Shown here: one piece after another, positions 62,379 through 64,000 of the stretch
Numbering within the stretch: position 1 is the first letter of the stretch
How the letters are laid out: each line of letters starts with the position of its first letter
Source of the DNA: Roseibium algicola
GTDB taxonomy: Bacteria > Pseudomonadota > Alphaproteobacteria > Rhizobiales > Stappiaceae
DNA length: 64,000 bases
Direction of reading: 5' to 3'
Assembly: GCF_001999245.1 (NCBI RefSeq)
Contig: NZ_CP019630.1
Coordinates: forward strand, 5,051,001-5,115,000
Made by a program: the position numbers and the translations under genes
The notes under the pieces: generated by a model
The model's database searches: none
What the model saw: only the letters and a program-made list of their open reading frames with translations
Told to the model about the DNA's origin: nothing

Positions 62379-63356
62379 CTAGCGAGCCAGGTGGCTTAAG
62401 GATGTCTTCACCCGGTTACCGCCTTCCTGTCTCGCCTGAAAAACGCAGTTTTCGGCAGCGGCGAGGAGAAATTCCGAGCTTTCCGAGACCCCCGTCTGTT
62501 CCACGACCGCGCAAGCCGCACCGACGGAGGCCGTCATGACGCCATTGCCGGCGGTATTTTCCGGGTTGGGAATGCCAAGGTCCTGAATGGCTACGTGCAG
62601 ATACGCGCTGATAGTCTCGGCGCCCATTTCGTGAGTTCTTGGAAGGAGGAGAGAAAATTCCGCCGTTGCCGTTCGTGCGGCGATATCTGCCGGACGGCGC
62701 GCGGTCTCCTTCAGGGTATCGGCTACCCTGGTCAGGCAATCCTCGGCAGCGCTCGGTCCGAACCGCTCCACCAGAGCTTCGAAACGGTCGAGAGACACCT
62801 TGATCAGACTGGTGTGGGTCTTTTCACGCAAGGCGATCGCCCATTCCCGTTTCAGGCCATCCTCGAAGGCACGGCGGTTGAGAAGTCCGGTGAGCGGATC
62901 CGTCTGGGTTGCCGCATCCAGCAGGCTTTCCAGCTCCTTGCGTTTGGAAATGCTGCGGAAATAGACCGCGAATGCGTAAGGCTTGCCGGCGGCATCTTCC
63001 AGAAGATGCGTGGTCACCTCCGCCCAGACCATCGGGCCGAAGGCGGAACGGAGCTGAAGATCTGCATGGGGAAGGGGGGCGTCGGCATCGCCGCTGCCGG
63101 AAAGGATCCGGTGCAGAAGATCTGCATCGGTGTTCGGGCTGGCCAGATAGACCAGGTCGCTCAGGTGATCGACCAGTTTGTCAGCACTCCATCCGAACAT
63201 GCGCTCGGTTGCAGGAGAGATGAAAGCGGGCGTGCCGTCCAGTCCGATCAAAACAATGGCTTCATTGCCAAGTTTGACGAGCGTTTCAAAGTCGATGTTG
63301 GACGGGCGGAGCAGCTCCGTTCCCGAAGGCGTATCCCTATTGCTACCCAACACCAT
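62379..63356 (-). CDS. PAS-GGDEF protein with degenerate GGDEF motif
   Basis: 325 residues. PAS domain (about residues 20-130, VKLGNEAIVLIGLDGTPAFISPATERMFGWSADKLVD), then a GGDEF-type domain beginning DAATQTDPLTGLLNRRAFEDGLKREW. The active-site GGDEF is replaced by ATAEF (ARTATAEFSLLLP), and KVSLDRFEALVERFG lacks the usual Asp-x-x-x-Phe-Lys arrangement, so cyclic-di-GMP synthesis is unlikely. It may bind GTP or act as a structural partner. Start ATG 63356 with GAGG upstream; a GTG at 63419 is possible. Confidence 0.83.
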   Translation of the reverse strand: MVLGSNRDTPSGTELLRPSNIDFETLVKLGNEAIVLIGLDGTPAFISPATERMFGWSADKLVDHLSDLVYLASPNTDADLLHRILSGSGDADAPLPHADLQLRSAFGPMVWAEVTTHLLEDAAGKPYAFAVYFRSISKRKELESLLDAATQTDPLTGLLNRRAFEDGLKREWAIALREKTHTSLIKVSLDRFEALVERFGPSAAEDCLTRVADTLKETARRPADIAARTATAEFSLLLPRTHEMGAETISAYLHVAIQDLGIPNPENTAGNGVMTASVGAACAVVEQTGVSESSEFLLAAAENCVFQARQEGGNRVKTSLSHLAR

Positions 63357-63773
63357 CTTCTGTGCCTCGCTCGAATTCCGTGGCAACGCATTCCCGAATT
63401 GAAACTGAACGGTATTCACGCTTTGAAATCAAGTGGCAAGCTGCCTTTCTTGGGTGCAGACGGAGGTGGTTTGACCCGAGTGTGAATGTTGTCGGGTGTA
63501 TTGCGGGCGCGGATACCTCAAGTTTCGGCCGTGATACGTTTTCAGCACAGAATAAATCTGTGAGATCCCTACTTGTCAGTCCTGCCCCTGACAAAAGCGC
63601 TCATGTGACGCGGGTGAATTTACCGAAAATCGACAGACATACGCTTGAACACGTAAATTCAACTGCCTAAGACATGTCATAACCCATCGGGACCGTTATT
63701 ATCCGGCGGATCGGGGCTGATTCGAGCAGGCCCGTTTCCGTCGTTTCTTTAAAAACCGTGACGAAAGATCAGC
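63357..63773. other. Intergenic region upstream of the Mrp antiporter gene
   Basis: 417 bases between divergent genes. I see no gene, riboswitch or RNA; it should carry both promoters. Confidence 0.4.
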
Positions 63774-64000
63774 ATGACGCCAGCCTTGATCGACGACACC
63801 ACTCTCTATGCCGTCCTCGCGCCCTTTGCTGCGGCTGTGGTTGCGCCTTTTCTGACCCGCTGGTTCAAGCACAACGCAGCCTGGCTGCTTGCTATCGTGC
63901 CGGCTTTGATCTTCCTGCATTTCACAGGGTTCGTCGAACCCGTGTCAAAAGGGGAAAGCTTCGTTGCGGCAAAGGCCTGGGCGCCCAGCTATGGTGTGAA
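63774..64000 (+). CDS. mrpA: Mrp/Mnh-type Na+/H+ antiporter subunit A (start only, cut by window end)
   Basis: 75 codons are visible to the window end: MTPALIDDTTLYAVLAPFAAAVVAPFLTRWFKHNAAWLLAIVPALIFLHFTGF and then GESFVAAKAWAPSYGVN. This matches the N-terminus of MrpA/MnhA (PhaA in rhizobia), a large membrane subunit of a multi-subunit monovalent cation/proton antiporter. The rest of the operon lies outside. Weak ribosome site GAAAGA before the ATG at 63774. Confidence 0.82.
   Translation, partial: MTPALIDDTTLYAVLAPFAAAVVAPFLTRWFKHNAAWLLAIVPALIFLHFTGFVEPVSKGESFVAAKAWAPSYGV

Overview
The window is one contiguous piece of chromosome-like, GC-rich DNA from an alphaproteobacterium, most likely of the order Hyphomicrobiales (Rhizobiales). 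A marine Roseibium/Labrenzia-like genus is my best guess, but it is an inference from gene content. The pointers are the TRAP transporter, methylmalonyl-CoA mutase with MeaB, a Tat-exported beta-helix protein of a type common in this order, a Zur box of the Agrobacterium-group type, a CCTCATCC palindromic repeat and an Omp25-like barrel. I saw no rRNA, tRNA, insertion sequence, phage, plasmid or CRISPR features.

Layout. 1-5.2 kb: two tandem membrane-bound class III cyclases (the left one cut by the window edge), then a SulP anion transporter, separated by a strong terminator. 5.4-8 kb: three solute-binding-protein-like periplasmic proteins without transporter partners. 8-13.5 kb: an SPFH/band 7 membrane protein, a PLP aminotransferase, a type II asparaginase, an acetyltransferase and a dimethylarginine dimethylaminohydrolase-like enzyme. 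13.7-16.6 kb: a Tat-exported beta-helix protein, a secreted YHS-domain protein and a TetR regulator with two operator-like palindromes. 16.7-18.4 kb: pyroglutamyl peptidase overlapping meaB. 18.5-27.2 kb: PhyH dioxygenase, DUF1131-type envelope protein, LOG-family protein, M20 peptidase, MscS channel, a CDF protein with an altered metal site and a HerA-like ATPase. 27.4-29.2 kb: two small helical proteins and a LuxR-type regulator. 29.7-33.9 kb: mutA-mutB. 33.9-36.9 kb: small regulatory and membrane genes, including an HTH/DUF2975 pair with a gene remnant between them, and an outer-membrane barrel. 36.9-40.9 kb: TRAP transporter dctPQM with an enlarged DctQ. 41-44.7 kb: dehalogenase, VOC protein, branched-chain aminotransferase and an MFS protein. 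45.5-48.5 kb: Fe/Mn superoxide dismutase, two c-type cytochromes and an acetyltransferase. 48.6-50.9 kb: RidA/DUF2798/ABM genes facing a LysR regulator, and a lipoprotein. 51.1-53.2 kb: oligopeptidase B. 53.4-57.2 kb: cobalamin riboswitch, Zur-type promoter, DUF1636 protein and a BtuCDF/FecBCDE-type ABC importer. 57.3-64 kb: membrane protein, MFS, NmrA-like oxidoreductase with a divergent HxlR regulator, solute-binding protein, MsrB, a PAS protein with a degenerate GGDEF domain and the start of an Mrp antiporter.

The theme that ties the most genes together is vitamin B12. MutAB needs adenosylcobalamin and MeaB protects that enzyme. The importer at 54-57 kb sits behind a cobalamin riboswitch. 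The same importer locus carries an exact match to the Agrobacterium-group Zur (zinc repressor) consensus laid over a good promoter. This apparent double control by B12 and zinc is the most interesting signal in the window.
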